A program made the translations under genes and the position numbers. This document shows positions 18,829-27,637 of a stretch of 61,468 bases of DNA, piece by piece (the first letter of the stretch is position 1; each line of letters begins with the position of its first letter). The stretch comes from Thermoanaerobaculia bacterium (GTDB lineage Bacteria > Acidobacteriota > Thermoanaerobaculia > Multivoradales > JAHEKO01): NCBI GenBank assembly GCA_947259925.1, contig CAMYOG010000032.1, positions 1 through 61,468 of the forward strand. The letters are read 5' to 3'. Below the pieces are notes generated by a model. It had not been told where the DNA came from, searched no databases, and worked only from the letters and a program-made list of their open reading frames with translations.

Positions 18829-19649
18829 TCCCGCGCGCCTGGCACGGCTGGCTCGGACTGGCTCTGATCCTGGTCTGCTGGCCTCTCAACTGGCTCCTCG
18901 AGGGCCTCAGAACGCATCTGCTGTTCACGCCGCTCTGGGTCGGCTACATCCTGGTGGTCGACGCCCTGGTGCTCCGCCGGTCGGGCAGCTCGATCCTACG
19001 GCGCTCGCCGAGCGACTTCGTGCGGCTGTTCGTGGCCTCGGTGCCGGTCTGGTGGCTCTTCGAGATCCTGAACCTGCGGGTCCGCAACTGGGTCTACCCC
19101 GGAAGCGAGCAGTTCGGGCCGGTCACCTATTTCGTCCTGTCTTCGATCGCCTATTCGACGGTCATCCCGGCGGTGTTCGAGACCGCCGAGCTGCTCGGCA
19201 CGTTCCGCTGGGGCCGGCGTCTCGATGCTGGCCCCGGTCTCGCGGTCAGGCCCGGGCTGCGCCTGAAGCTCTTCGCGGGCGGCGTCCTGATGCTGGCACT
19301 GCTCCTGATCTGGCCGCGGCTCTTCTTCCCGCTGCTCTGGCTGTCGCTGGTCTTCCTGCTCGACCCGCTGGCGCACGCGCTGGGCCGCCGCTCGCTCCTC
19401 GGATTCCTCGAGCAGGGTCGGCGCCGCCCCCTCGTGCTCCTCGCCCTGGGTGCCCTCGTCTGCGGTTTCTTCTGGGAGCTCTGGAACTTCTACGGCTACC
19501 CCAAGTGGACCTACGACGTCCCCTACCTGGGCTTCGCGCACATCTTCGAGATGCCGCTCTTCGGCTACCTCGGTTATCTACCCTTCGGCCTCGAGCTCTA
19601 CCCGTCGACCCACCTGCTCTTGCGGCGGCCGCCGGCTCTTCGTCTGTGA
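18825..19649 (+). CDS. Hypothetical multi-pass membrane protein
   Basis: In-frame hydrophobic coding sequence begins right at the permease stop (WHGWLGLALILVCWPLNWLLEG), so the true start is likely the CTG at 18825, overlapping TGA. A GTG at 18954 is the first conventional start but would lose the first helix. About six to seven transmembrane segments are visible, plus Trp/Tyr-rich motifs WWLFEILNLRVRNWVYPG and FFWELWNFYGYPKWTYDVPY. The repeat of a W-[EK]-x-N pattern suggests internal duplication. The family is unknown to me. Coupling to the SLC13 permease hints at a shared role. Confidence 0.72.
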   Translation: MIPRAWHGWLGLALILVCWPLNWLLEGLRTHLLFTPLWVGYILVVDALVLRRSGSSILRRSPSDFVRLFVASVPVWWLFEILNLRVRNWVYPGSEQFGPVTYFVLSSIAYSTVIPAVFETAELLGTFRWGRRLDAGPGLAVRPGLRLKLFAGGVLMLALLLIWPRLFFPLLWLSLVFLLDPLAHALGRRSLLGFLEQGRRRPLVLLALGALVCGFFWELWNFYGYPKWTYDVPYLGFAHIFEMPLFGYLGYLPFGLELYPSTHLLLRRPPALRL

Positions 19650-19697
19650 CGATTCAGCAACGGCGCGGTCGAACCTTGTACAATCACCGCGGGCAGG

Positions 19698-19937
19698 ATG
19701 AAAGCAGCGGTCTGTGCACTCTGCGGCAAGCGGTTCGCTCTCGACGATGGCGGCGGATCGGTAAGGTTCTCCGACTACGAGCCGCCACCGGACGGCAGCC
19801 GGGCCTGGGGCCACCTCTGGTTCTGTGTAACGCACCTCTCCTCGGCCGAGAGACGCAGCGATCTACCGACCGCCGCAGCGCTCGAAGAGCTGCGCAAGCG
19901 GTACTGGGTCTCCTGGATCCGCGGCTGGCTCAGGTAG
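19698..19937 (+). CDS. Small protein with N-terminal CxxC (zinc-ribbon-like) motif
   Basis: 79 residues from ATG 19698. It starts MKAAVCALCGKRFALDDGG (one Cys pair), and a later CVTHL gives Cys and His as possible further metal ligands. It has no signal peptide. The stop lies 2 bp from the convergent stop of the lipoprotein gene at 19940. Function unknown; a minimal zinc-binding fold is an inference from the CxxC...CxxH pattern. Confidence 0.62.
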   Translation: MKAAVCALCGKRFALDDGGGSVRFSDYEPPPDGSRAWGHLWFCVTHLSSAERRSDLPTAAALEELRKRYWVSWIRGWLR

Positions 19938-19939
19938 AG

Positions 19940-20539
19940 CTAGCGGCCGCGGACGTTCACCAGCTCGACCGGGCGTGACGACGCTCCGGTGACCGTGAGC
20001 GTGTTGGTCTCCGGATCGAGCTCGAGCTCGGCACCCACGAAGACGGTGCCGGTTCCGCGATTGCCGTCGTCGAGCTCCAGGATGATCAGGCTCGTATCGT
20101 AGTCGAGCGATCGGGTCTGCCGGGCCGCTTCGCCGAAGCCGACCGGACGATCCGTGGCCATGATGATCCGGCGGCCGCCGTCGGTCTCCACCTCACGGGC
20201 GTACCGGAGGTCCCAACGCAGGCTGTCAGTGGTACGAATCCACCCGGCCACTTCTTGCGTGCGCAGGGCGGCCGACATCTGCCGGTTGCCATCGCGCGTG
20301 AGCGATTCGAGGAGCTCCGTGCGCTGGTCCTCGGTGCTCCAACGAGTCACAACGACCGTGATCTGGGCCGTCTGACCGCCGGCGATGGTCCCCGTGCTCC
20401 GGGCGTTCGCGGACCATCTCTCCAGATGGGTGGCGCTCGAGCCGCTGCCGGTTCCAGTCGAGCTACAGGCGGCCAATGCGCCGATCGCGAGCACCACCGC
20501 GACTGCGCGCAGAAGTCCCATTCCCTGAGTTCTTTCCAT
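19940..20539 (-). CDS. Lipoprotein of unknown function (paralogue of the protein at 28226-28861)
   Basis: 199 residues. ATG 20539 is preceded by a strong GGGGAGGG ribosome site. The signal peptide ends ALAAC, a classical lipobox. The mature part contains RWSTEDQRTELLESLTRDG and GGRRIIMATDRPVGFGEAA, then a beta-rich C-terminus ending SSRPVELVNVRGR. The same sequence of motifs occurs in the exported protein at 28226 (ATDRPVSFGEA, SSQPVRLGNVRRV), so the two form a paralogous family. I know of no characterised function. Confidence 0.8.
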   Translation of the reverse strand: MERTQGMGLLRAVAVVLAIGALAACSSTGTGSGSSATHLERWSANARSTGTIAGGQTAQITVVVTRWSTEDQRTELLESLTRDGNRQMSAALRTQEVAGWIRTTDSLRWDLRYAREVETDGGRRIIMATDRPVGFGEAARQTRSLDYDTSLIILELDDGNRGTGTVFVGAELELDPETNTLTVTGASSRPVELVNVRGR

Positions 20540-20750
20540 TCTGACCCTCCCCTTGAATCGGTTGCCAAGCCTACTCTAGACGGATCGGAAGTCACCAGCA
20601 ATCCGTGGAGTTGTGCTAAAAGGACCCCGAGCGGAGCCCGATGATTCACGGAAGCGTCACAGTTCGCTGATGACGAGGCCTCCGCCGGCAGGGACAATCG
20701 CCCTGCGATTGCTGGGGGGCGGTCGCGTCCATCCACCCGAGGAGTCACAG

Positions 20751-21620
20751 ATGTCGATCCTGCGCCACCACCTGATCACCGCCTTCGCCCTGCTCGCGCT
20801 CGCGACCGCGGCGGGAGCGATCGCCCAGGACGACACCGCGAGCGCCGCGGGCATGGAGACCGAGACCGAAGGAGTTACGGCCCTCCTCCCCAAGTGGGAG
20901 TTCGAATTCGGTAGCTTCTTCACCAGCACGACGACCGACGTCCGGGCCGACTCCCAGCGGGGCTCGCGCGGCACTGCCGTCAACCTCGAGGACGTCCTCG
21001 GCCTCGACGATTCGGAGACGGTGCTGCGCCTGTCGGCGGCGCGCCGCTTCGGCAAGCGTCACCAGGTCCGGTTTCGCTACACGGAGTTCTCCCGAGACGG
21101 GCAAGTCGAGGTGCCGTTCGAGATCCGCTTCCGCGACATCGCCTTTCCCGTCAATGCGGTGGTGACGACAGAGTGGGACTTCACGTTCTCCGACCTCGGC
21201 TACACCTACTACTTCAGCAATAACGAGCGCACCGCCTGGGGAGTTCTCGCCGCCGTCGCCCGTTGGGACTACGACATCGTTGTCAGGGGCTCGGACGAGC
21301 GAATCAACCGGGACCTGGCGTCGGATATCGATATCGACGAGCTGGTGCCCGAGATCGGCCTGACCGTACGGCATCGGCTGGCGCCGAAGTTCCACTTCAG
21401 GGGCTTGTTGACCGGTCTACGTGCCGATCTGGGTGACGAGGAGGTCAGGATCGTGAACGCCAACCTGCGGTTCGACTATCGGGCGTTCAAGAACGTCGGT
21501 ATCGCGATCGCCGGAACCTACTCCGAGTTGGACTACGAGGACATCCGGGGTCGCTTCATCGGCGATTACGACTACAACGTCAGCGGCATCCAGGTCTTCA
21601 TTCCGATCTACCTGGACTAG
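20751..21620 (+). CDS. Outer-membrane beta-barrel-like protein
   Basis: 289 residues from ATG 20751, with GAGGAG about 7 nt upstream. The signal peptide is HHLITAFALLALATAAGAIAQ. The mature region consists of alternating amphipathic beta strands with aromatic girdles (KWEFEFGSFFTST, HQVRFRYTEFSRDG, TFSDLGYTYYFSNNERTAWG, IGLTVRHRLAPKFHFRG, DYNVSGIQVFIPIYL), typical of an 8-12 strand outer-membrane barrel. No enzyme motif. An earlier in-frame ATG is less likely because it lacks a ribosome site and would place the signal peptide internally. Confidence 0.82.
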   Translation: MSILRHHLITAFALLALATAAGAIAQDDTASAAGMETETEGVTALLPKWEFEFGSFFTSTTTDVRADSQRGSRGTAVNLEDVLGLDDSETVLRLSAARRFGKRHQVRFRYTEFSRDGQVEVPFEIRFRDIAFPVNAVVTTEWDFTFSDLGYTYYFSNNERTAWGVLAAVARWDYDIVVRGSDERINRDLASDIDIDELVPEIGLTVRHRLAPKFHFRGLLTGLRADLGDEEVRIVNANLRFDYRAFKNVGIAIAGTYSELDYEDIRGRFIGDYDYNVSGIQVFIPIYLD

Positions 21621-21639
21621 GGGTCGAGCCTACGCACGG

Positions 21640-23856
21640 CTACCGGCGCCGGCCGCCGGATGACCTGCCGCCGCCGCGGAAGCTCTGGGTCCGAGCGGCG
21701 CCCCGCTGCCGGGCCTGGAAGTCTCGGTTGAGAGAGCTGGTGTTGACGCTCCGAGGCTGGTTGGCGCGTCCCCCGGTGCCACGCTGCGGTGAGACCTGGC
21801 TGGCCCGGTCTCGTGCCGCCGCGGCGCGATCGCCACCGCCCTGTACCTGGCCGGCGCGGCCGGACGCGGCCGTGGCGAGGTCACCCGAGGCCGCCCACTG
21901 GCCCTGCTGGCGCTGTTGCCAGCCGCCGTCCTGGGCCCGCCGGTAGACCTCGCCGTTGCGATCGGCAAAGACGTTGTTCGGCTGACCGCCGCGCGCTGAA
22001 GCGGCCAGGGCACCGCCGGCGGCACCGGCGGCCGCCGCGTTTCGCGTCCGGTTGCTGGGCCGGTTGTAGAGATTCCGGCCACGCGCGATGTGGTCGCGGG
22101 TTCCCGCCCGGTAGCCGGCCCTGAAGCCGGAGCGATGGCCCTGGGCCCAGCCCGCGTTGAAGGCGGTCGTCGACGACGGCCAGCCGCGCGGACCCCACCA
22201 GCCCGAGCTCGGCGAGCCCCAGCTGCTCCAGCCGACGCTGAAGCTGAACCAGCCGCTGCTCCAGGTGGTGCCGAAGCCCCAGCCGCCGTGCGAGCTCCAG
22301 CTCATATGGAATCCCCAGGTGGAGTGGCGCGGCCACCAGTGGCTGCCCCACCAGGCGGGATGGTGCCAGCCCGTGCCCCACATCATGCAGCCGCGGTACC
22401 AGAAGCTGTGCATGTAGCCGGGCAGATAGCCGACGTGCACGACGGAGGGCGTCGAGTCGTAGACGTAGACGAAGGTCGTGTTGTAGGCCGGGCTGGAGGC
22501 GGGCTGCTCGTAGATCGCCCTCGGGATCGAAGTCGCGACGACCCATGCGCCGGTGGGGGAGTCGGCGGTGAACCAGACCCCGTTGTCGACCGCGTAGTAG
22601 CGCCTCTCGTGCTGCAGCACCTGGCTCTGGGTATTGACCGCGTGGCTGAGCTCGGTCCCCTGGATCGGCTCGAACTGCGGAGCTCCGTCGTAGACGACTT
22701 GGAGGGTGGCGTCGCGGCTGATCACGGCGGTCTGAGGAATCTGGGCCTCGAGGACCGCCTCCTGCGCCTCGACGGTGCCGGCTACGGAGGCCCGAAGGTA
22801 GGCGACCTCCGAGTCGGGCTCGATCGCCTGGAAGATCGCCGGCAGGGCGTCTGGGCTGACGAAGCTCCACGGCCCGTCGAGCGACGGCGCCACGAACCAG
22901 CGTCCCGAGAGCAGGACGAAGGTCCGCTGGGTGGTGATCTCTATCAGGACATCACTCTCGGTGTTGGTCATGAACAGGAGCTCACCGCCCGCGACCGGCC
23001 TGAACTCGGGCGCACCGTCGCTGACGATCAGCTCGGCGGCCTCGGTGCGCACGATGATCTCCGGGGGCGCGGCGAGGGCGTCTCCCGATGCGAACTCCTC
23101 GCGAACCTCGTCCGGCACCAGGCCCACGATCTCGTTTGGAACCGTCCTGGCCACGGTGAACGGTCCGGTGGCGCTCGAGGCCGTGTACCAGGTGTCGTGC
23201 GCGGCGTAGAGGAAGAAGGTGCCGTTCCCGGGGTCCTTGACCATCAGGACGGGCGAATTCACGACGTGCTGGAAGGGGGTGCCCTCGATCGCCTGGAGCC
23301 TCGGGCCGTCCTCGATGACGACCAGGATTGCCGCCGAGGTTCGATAGAGGATCTCGGGTGGTCGGTTGTTGAGTCCCTCGCTCATCCGTTTCTGCTGCTC
23401 GGTAACTCCCAGCGCGGTCAGGATGCGGTCGAGCGAAGTTCGGAGATCCCATTTCGGGACCTCCTTCTCGAGCAGTGCCGCGAGCTGTCTCTCCTGCTCC
23501 GGAGTCGCCTCGGCAAACCGGACCCGCGGCACCTGGACATCGAGGATCTCGACCACGCGCTCGTCGCGATCGGTCTCGATCCGGGCGTCGAACCAGACCG
23601 CGCCGAAGACCGGGCGATCCGCGCCGTCGAGGGTCACCGACACCGCGGAGCGACCGCTCAGCCGGTTGCCCTCGAGCGAGTCGAGCTGCGGCTGGAAGAC
23701 TACGACCCGGGCGTTCGCTTCGGTGGTGAATTCGCGCGGCCAGTCGTCGTCCTCCTGTGCGGTGACAGGACCCGTGAGAGGCCCCGCAAGGACAAGGGTG
23801 GTGACGGACAGTACCGCCGCCAGGACGATCGTCATGCTTCCGTACCTTCTCGTCAT
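21640..23856 (-). CDS. Secreted protein with Trp/Ser/Gly-rich segment and disordered basic C-terminus
   Basis: 738 residues, ATG 23856 with GGAG 6 nt upstream, and a signal peptide to about VTAQ. Residues 40-480 contain several repeats of a module of the form PEI[LI][YV]RT..A.L[IV]V..G.P....I.GT....VN, each followed by Trp/Phe motifs (DTWYTASSATGPF, GRWFVAPSLDGPWSF, NGVWFTADSPTGAWVVA). Next comes a tract with a striking density of Trp, Ser, Gly and His (about 500-570). The tail is Arg/Gly/Gln-rich and likely disordered. Similar proteins are sometimes labelled carbohydrate-binding family V/XII, but I see no direct proof of sugar binding. Confidence 0.83.
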   Translation of the reverse strand: MTRRYGSMTIVLAAVLSVTTLVLAGPLTGPVTAQEDDDWPREFTTEANARVVVFQPQLDSLEGNRLSGRSAVSVTLDGADRPVFGAVWFDARIETDRDERVVEILDVQVPRVRFAEATPEQERQLAALLEKEVPKWDLRTSLDRILTALGVTEQQKRMSEGLNNRPPEILYRTSAAILVVIEDGPRLQAIEGTPFQHVVNSPVLMVKDPGNGTFFLYAAHDTWYTASSATGPFTVARTVPNEIVGLVPDEVREEFASGDALAAPPEIIVRTEAAELIVSDGAPEFRPVAGGELLFMTNTESDVLIEITTQRTFVLLSGRWFVAPSLDGPWSFVSPDALPAIFQAIEPDSEVAYLRASVAGTVEAQEAVLEAQIPQTAVISRDATLQVVYDGAPQFEPIQGTELSHAVNTQSQVLQHERRYYAVDNGVWFTADSPTGAWVVATSIPRAIYEQPASSPAYNTTFVYVYDSTPSVVHVGYLPGYMHSFWYRGCMMWGTGWHHPAWWGSHWWPRHSTWGFHMSWSSHGGWGFGTTWSSGWFSFSVGWSSWGSPSSGWWGPRGWPSSTTAFNAGWAQGHRSGFRAGYRAGTRDHIARGRNLYNRPSNRTRNAAAAGAAGGALAASARGGQPNNVFADRNGEVYRRAQDGGWQQRQQGQWAASGDLATAASGRAGQVQGGGDRAAAARDRASQVSPQRGTGGRANQPRSVNTSSLNRDFQARQRGAARTQSFRGGGRSSGGRRR

Positions 23857-23948
23857 CTCGATCTCCAGTCGCCGCTCGCCACAGCGGGTGAGCGCGAAGC
23901 ATAGCCGTCGCGCGTAGCCAGCGCGAGTCCGGGCCGAATCGGCCCGGC

Positions 23949-24548
23949 TCAGTCGTCACACAGGACCGAGATCCTGATCACGGCCCGGTCGATCTCCTCG
24001 TCGGTCTCGGCGTCCAGTAGGCGTCGCTTGGCCTTGGCGCACTTGTCCGCCTCCTCGACCATGTCTTCCTTCACCTCCGGAATCAGGAACTTCGACTGGT
24101 CGAGGCACATCAGGTCGCTGACGCGCCGGATGTTGTGGGTGCCGCCGGACTGCTCGATGACGACGCAGTCGCCCATCCGGATGTCATCCTGATCGGTCAC
24201 GAAGCGGACCTTCTCGCCGTTGTCGACCATACGCACGTGGTACTCCATCGCTTCCTGCGCGCCACCGCCCGTTCGGCGGGCCAGACGGCCGCCGGCGGCG
24301 GCACCGAGCGCGGTGCGACGACGGGTAACGGCGCGCGAGTGGTCCCTCGAGCGTCCGTACATCGCTCCCATCATGCCGCCCATGGTCGCCAGCCCGGCCA
24401 CCGACCCGTCGCCTTCCAGGCGAATGATCTCGACGCCCACGACCTCGCCGGGGCGGACGTCCGTCTGAGGGGCCTGTGCGAAGGCCGTTGGAGAATAGAG
24501 AGTCGTCAAAGCCAGAATAGTAACTACCAGTCTCTTGTCAGAGCTCAC
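23949..24548 (-). CDS. Glycine-zipper exported protein (SlyB-like)
   Basis: 199 residues. GTG 24548 is preferred because GGAGG lies 8 nt upstream and it gives a normal signal peptide (KRLVVTILALTTLYSPTAFAQ). The upstream TTG 24569 is less likely. After the signal peptide, PGEVVGVEIIRLEGDGSVAGLATMGG leads into Gly/Ala/Met/Arg-rich sequence. A beta-rich part follows (EYHVRMVDNGEKVRFVTDQDDIRMGDCVVIE) like the SlyB/17-kDa antigen domain, where it handles redox or envelope integrity. Four Cys in the C-terminal half could form disulfides. The SlyB link is by motif resemblance only. Confidence 0.65.
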   Translation of the reverse strand: MSSDKRLVVTILALTTLYSPTAFAQAPQTDVRPGEVVGVEIIRLEGDGSVAGLATMGGMMGAMYGRSRDHSRAVTRRRTALGAAAGGRLARRTGGGAQEAMEYHVRMVDNGEKVRFVTDQDDIRMGDCVVIEQSGGTHNIRRVSDLMCLDQSKFLIPEVKEDMVEEADKCAKAKRRLLDAETDEEIDRAVIRISVLCDD

Positions 24549-24961
24549 GTCATTGCCCTCCGTCTTCAAGATGTAGCGGCGAATCTATCTCGCCGCTGAG
24601 GTCGAAGTCTCTTAAGAAGAACGCTACGGCCCGGGAACTCTGGCAGCGATGGATGTAGAGCCGAGTGTCGATGCTAGAGTAGCATCGCGTCTCTGCAGCT
24701 GAGGGCCGATGAGAAGCGCGCGTATGAGCAGGGGGCCATCCGAGAGCGGTTGAGACGATCGGCTTCGAGGTCGCGCAAGGTAGCGCGGGCTGGCGAGGTC
24801 GACTTCAAACCGTACGAGGTCGTCGAGACCCGCGGCGAGTAGGGCACACATCGCCCTCGCGAGGCGGGAAGCGCTCAGCCGCCGCACGGTGCTGAATTGA
24901 AAACCAACGAACAACGAATCCAGAGAATCCGAATCAACGAGTCAAGCGGGAGGAGGACCCC
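24549..24961. other. Intergenic region with a small perfect hairpin
   Basis: About 410 bases separate two divergent genes. I see no convincing coding sequence. Positions 24669-24687 form a perfect inverted repeat CGATGCTA-GAG-TAGCATCG without a T-run, so it is more likely an operator or small RNA element than a terminator. A strong GGGAGGAGG ribosome site at 24949-24957 serves the DUF3604 gene. Promoters of both flanking genes should lie here, but I cannot assign -35/-10 boxes with confidence. Confidence 0.5.
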
Positions 24962-26878
24962 ATGAAGACGTTGCACTCTGCCGCCCTCGCGGCGATCTGC
25001 GCCGCCATCGCCGTCACCGTCGCCCTGGTTCCGGCCGTGGCCCAGGAGCCCGAGACCTACCACCTCACCCAGGAGGATCTGCCCGAGGAGCAGGTCTTCT
25101 CGCCCTATGTCGGACGCGCCTACCCGGACCGGGTGCTGTTCGGCGACACCCACTTCCACACCAACCTGTCGCCCGACGCGGGCATGATCGGTACCACCCT
25201 GGGGGTCGACGAGGCGTTCCGCTTCGCGCGCGGCGAGAAGGTCATCTCCAACACCGGTCTGCCCGTGCAGCTCATCCGGCCCCTCGACTTCCTGGCGATT
25301 ACCGACCACTCCGAGCTCATCGGCCTGGCGCCGATGATTCGGGACGCCGATCCACGCCTGCTCTCGGACCCGTGGGGCAAGTGGATGTACGAGCGGTTCA
25401 AGAGCGGCCCCGAAGGCAGGATGGAGGGCTTCGCCAGCATGCTCGAGGCCGGCACCACCGGCGTGAACCCGCTGGGGAACAACGACGCAGCCAAGAACAT
25501 CTGGGTCGATTTCGTCGAGAAGGCCGACGAGTACAACGAGCCGGGCCGATTCACCGCGATGACCGGGTGGGAATGGACCTCGACCCCCGACGGCGACAAT
25601 CTCCACCGCGTCGTGCTGCTCGCCGACGGTGCGGAGACGACGAGCCGCATCGTGCCCTTCTCCTTGTTCGACAGCCAGGATCCCCAGGATCTGTGGGCCT
25701 TCCTGGCCCGCTACGAAGAGACCTACGGCGGCCGCGCCATCGCGCCGCCCCACAACGGCAACCTCAGCAACGGATTGATGTTCAACCCGAAGAACTTCCG
25801 CGGCGAGGAGATCACCGCGGAGTACGCCGAGACCCGCATGCGCTGGGAGCCGCTCTACGAGATGAGCCAGATGAAGGGTGACGAGGAGACCCATCCGCTC
25901 TTTTCCCCCGACGACGAGTTCGCCGACTTCGAGAGTTGGGACGTCTCCAATCTCGACGGCTCCTCGCCGAAGGAGGACTGGATGCTCGAGTACGAGTACG
26001 CCCGCACGGCGCTGCTCGTGGGACTCGAGCTCGCCGCCGAGATCGGGGTCAATCCGTTCAAGTTCGGTATGTTCGGAGCCTCGGATACCCACACCGCCCT
26101 GGCCACGACGCGCGAAGAGAACTACTTCGGCAAGCTGGCCGGAGCCGAGCCTTCTCCCGAACGGTTCAAGAAGGTGGTGATCCCGGCGAGCGATCCCGAG
26201 CTGGTGATCACCACGGTGCAGGAACAGGCGGGCAGCCTGATGGCCGTCTGGGCCCGCGACAACACCCGCCGCGACATCTTCGACGCGATGGAGCGCAAGG
26301 AGGTCTATGGGACCACCGGCACGCGGATGCGGGTACGAGTCTTCGGCGGCTGGGAGTTCGAGGCCGAGGAGGTCTCGAGGCCCGACTTCGCCGATCAGGG
26401 CTACAGCCGAGGTGTGCCGATGGGCGGCGATCTCACGAGCGCCCCCGAGGGTGGCGCGCCGAGCTTCATGGTCCGGGCCCTTCGGGATCCCGACGGCGCC
26501 AATCTCGATCGGATCCAGATCATCAAAGGTTGGGTGGACCCTGATGGCGAGGGTCAGGAGCGGATCTACGATGTCGCGGTCTCCGACGGCCGCACCATCG
26601 GCGCGGACGGCCGTTGCCGTGAGGCCGTCGGCAGCACGGTCGACATCGCCACCGCGACGTACACGAACACGATCGGTGACGCCCTGATGACCGCCTACTG
26701 GCGGGACCCCGACTTCGATCCGAGCCAGTCGGCGTTCTACTACGTCCGCGTACTCGAGATCCCGACGCCGCGCTGGACCACCTACGACGTGGTGCGCTTC
26801 GGCGTCGACCTGCCCGACCGGGTGCCGCCGACGGTTCAGGAGCGCGCTTACACCTCGCCGATCTGGTACACGCCGTAG
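24962..26878 (+). CDS. DUF3604 protein (exported, PHP-like metal-binding)
   Basis: 638 residues, ATG 24962 after GGGAGGAGG. The signal peptide is AALAAICAAIAVTVALVPAVAQ. The family signature is clear: VLFGDTHFHTNLSPDAG (HxH metal ligands), LDFLAITDHSELIG, TGWEWTSTPDGDNLHRVVL, APPHNGNLSNGLMF, FGMFGASDTHTA, ERKEVYGTTGTRM and RIYDVAVSDGR. The length matches the DUF3604 family, which resembles PHP-type phosphoesterases and is predicted to act in the periplasm. The natural substrate is unknown. It stands alone, with over 140 nt on each side. Confidence 0.92.
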   Translation: MKTLHSAALAAICAAIAVTVALVPAVAQEPETYHLTQEDLPEEQVFSPYVGRAYPDRVLFGDTHFHTNLSPDAGMIGTTLGVDEAFRFARGEKVISNTGLPVQLIRPLDFLAITDHSELIGLAPMIRDADPRLLSDPWGKWMYERFKSGPEGRMEGFASMLEAGTTGVNPLGNNDAAKNIWVDFVEKADEYNEPGRFTAMTGWEWTSTPDGDNLHRVVLLADGAETTSRIVPFSLFDSQDPQDLWAFLARYEETYGGRAIAPPHNGNLSNGLMFNPKNFRGEEITAEYAETRMRWEPLYEMSQMKGDEETHPLFSPDDEFADFESWDVSNLDGSSPKEDWMLEYEYARTALLVGLELAAEIGVNPFKFGMFGASDTHTALATTREENYFGKLAGAEPSPERFKKVVIPASDPELVITTVQEQAGSLMAVWARDNTRRDIFDAMERKEVYGTTGTRMRVRVFGGWEFEAEEVSRPDFADQGYSRGVPMGGDLTSAPEGGAPSFMVRALRDPDGANLDRIQIIKGWVDPDGEGQERIYDVAVSDGRTIGADGRCREAVGSTVDIATATYTNTIGDALMTAYWRDPDFDPSQSAFYYVRVLEIPTPRWTTYDVVRFGVDLPDRVPPTVQERAYTSPIWYTP

Positions 26879-27024
26879 TCGGGCGAGAGTCGGGGTTCTG
26901 TGTCACACGCAACCAACTGGGGAGTCCGCAGGATACCGGCGACGGGTCGATCCGGTTCCAGTTTCAGCTGCTCTTCCTGCGTTAGAGTCGAATTCGCACC
27001 TCAACGGCAAAGGAGTAGACCTAC

Positions 27025-27555
27025 GTGAAGCGACTCATGATCGTGATAATCACCATGGCCCTGCTGGCCGGCTGTTCCTCCATGAGCATCCAGGCGGACT
27101 TCTCGGAATCCGCCGACTTCGCGTCCTTCAAAACCTTCGAGTACGCCGAATCGAACCGAACGCTGGCCGACGCCGCACCGCTGGCCCACGGCAGGATCGT
27201 GGCGGCGATCAAGCGGGAGATGACCGCTTCCGGGTTCACCGTGGTCGACTCGGACGCCGACGTCCGGGTGAGCTACTTCGCGTCGATCAACGAGCGTCTC
27301 CAGTTCAACACCACCTACACCGGCATGAGCGGCTGGGGACGGCACGGGCGGGCAGGCATGGGGATGGCGACCTCGAGCACCCGGGCGTCGACCTTCGAAG
27401 AGGGCACCCTGGTGGTCGACGTCTGGCAGGCCGACGGCAACGAGCTGGTCTGGCGCGGGGTCATGCAGGATACGATCCGCGACGACCCCGACCGGAACAC
27501 CGAGCGGCTCAATCGCGGCATGTCCCGACTGTTCGAGGACTTCCCGCCGAGCTAG
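27025..27555 (+). CDS. DUF4136 lipoprotein
   Basis: 176 residues from GTG 27025, with AAAGGAG upstream. The lipobox LLAGC is ideal. The mature domain (ADFSESADFASFKTFEYAES, AIKREMTASGFTVVDSDADV, GTLVVDVWQADGNELVWRG, LNRGMSRLFEDFPP) matches the DUF4136 family of small envelope lipoproteins. Function unknown. Transcription likely ends at the hairpin 29 bp downstream. Confidence 0.9.
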   Translation: MKRLMIVIITMALLAGCSSMSIQADFSESADFASFKTFEYAESNRTLADAAPLAHGRIVAAIKREMTASGFTVVDSDADVRVSYFASINERLQFNTTYTGMSGWGRHGRAGMGMATSSTRASTFEEGTLVVDVWQADGNELVWRGVMQDTIRDDPDRNTERLNRGMSRLFEDFPPS

Positions 27556-27583
27556 CTGCAGCACGGAACCAAGGTAGAAAAAG

Positions 27584-27612
27584 AGAGGTCGGCGCTCACC
27601 GCGCCGACCTCT
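27584..27612. terminator. Bidirectional hairpin terminator between convergent genes
   Basis: Perfect 12-bp stem AGAGGTCGGCGC / GCGCCGACCTCT with a TCACC loop. It lies between the DUF4136 stop and the hdeD-like stop. An A-run (GTAGAAAAAG) on the left gives a U-tract for minus-strand transcripts, and CTTACTT on the right gives a weaker one for plus-strand transcripts. Confidence 0.85.
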
Positions 27613-27637
27613 TACTTGTCTATGCTGGGTGAATCGC

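Noticed and set aside
22090..23904. 604-codon plus-strand open frame
   Set aside because: It is antisense to the secreted Trp-rich protein, which has a signal peptide, ribosome site and repeated modules.
24624..24914. 96-codon minus-strand frame in the intergenic region
   Set aside because: It has Arg/Ser/Leu-rich composition, no ribosome site and no family resemblance; it would also occupy the likely promoter region.
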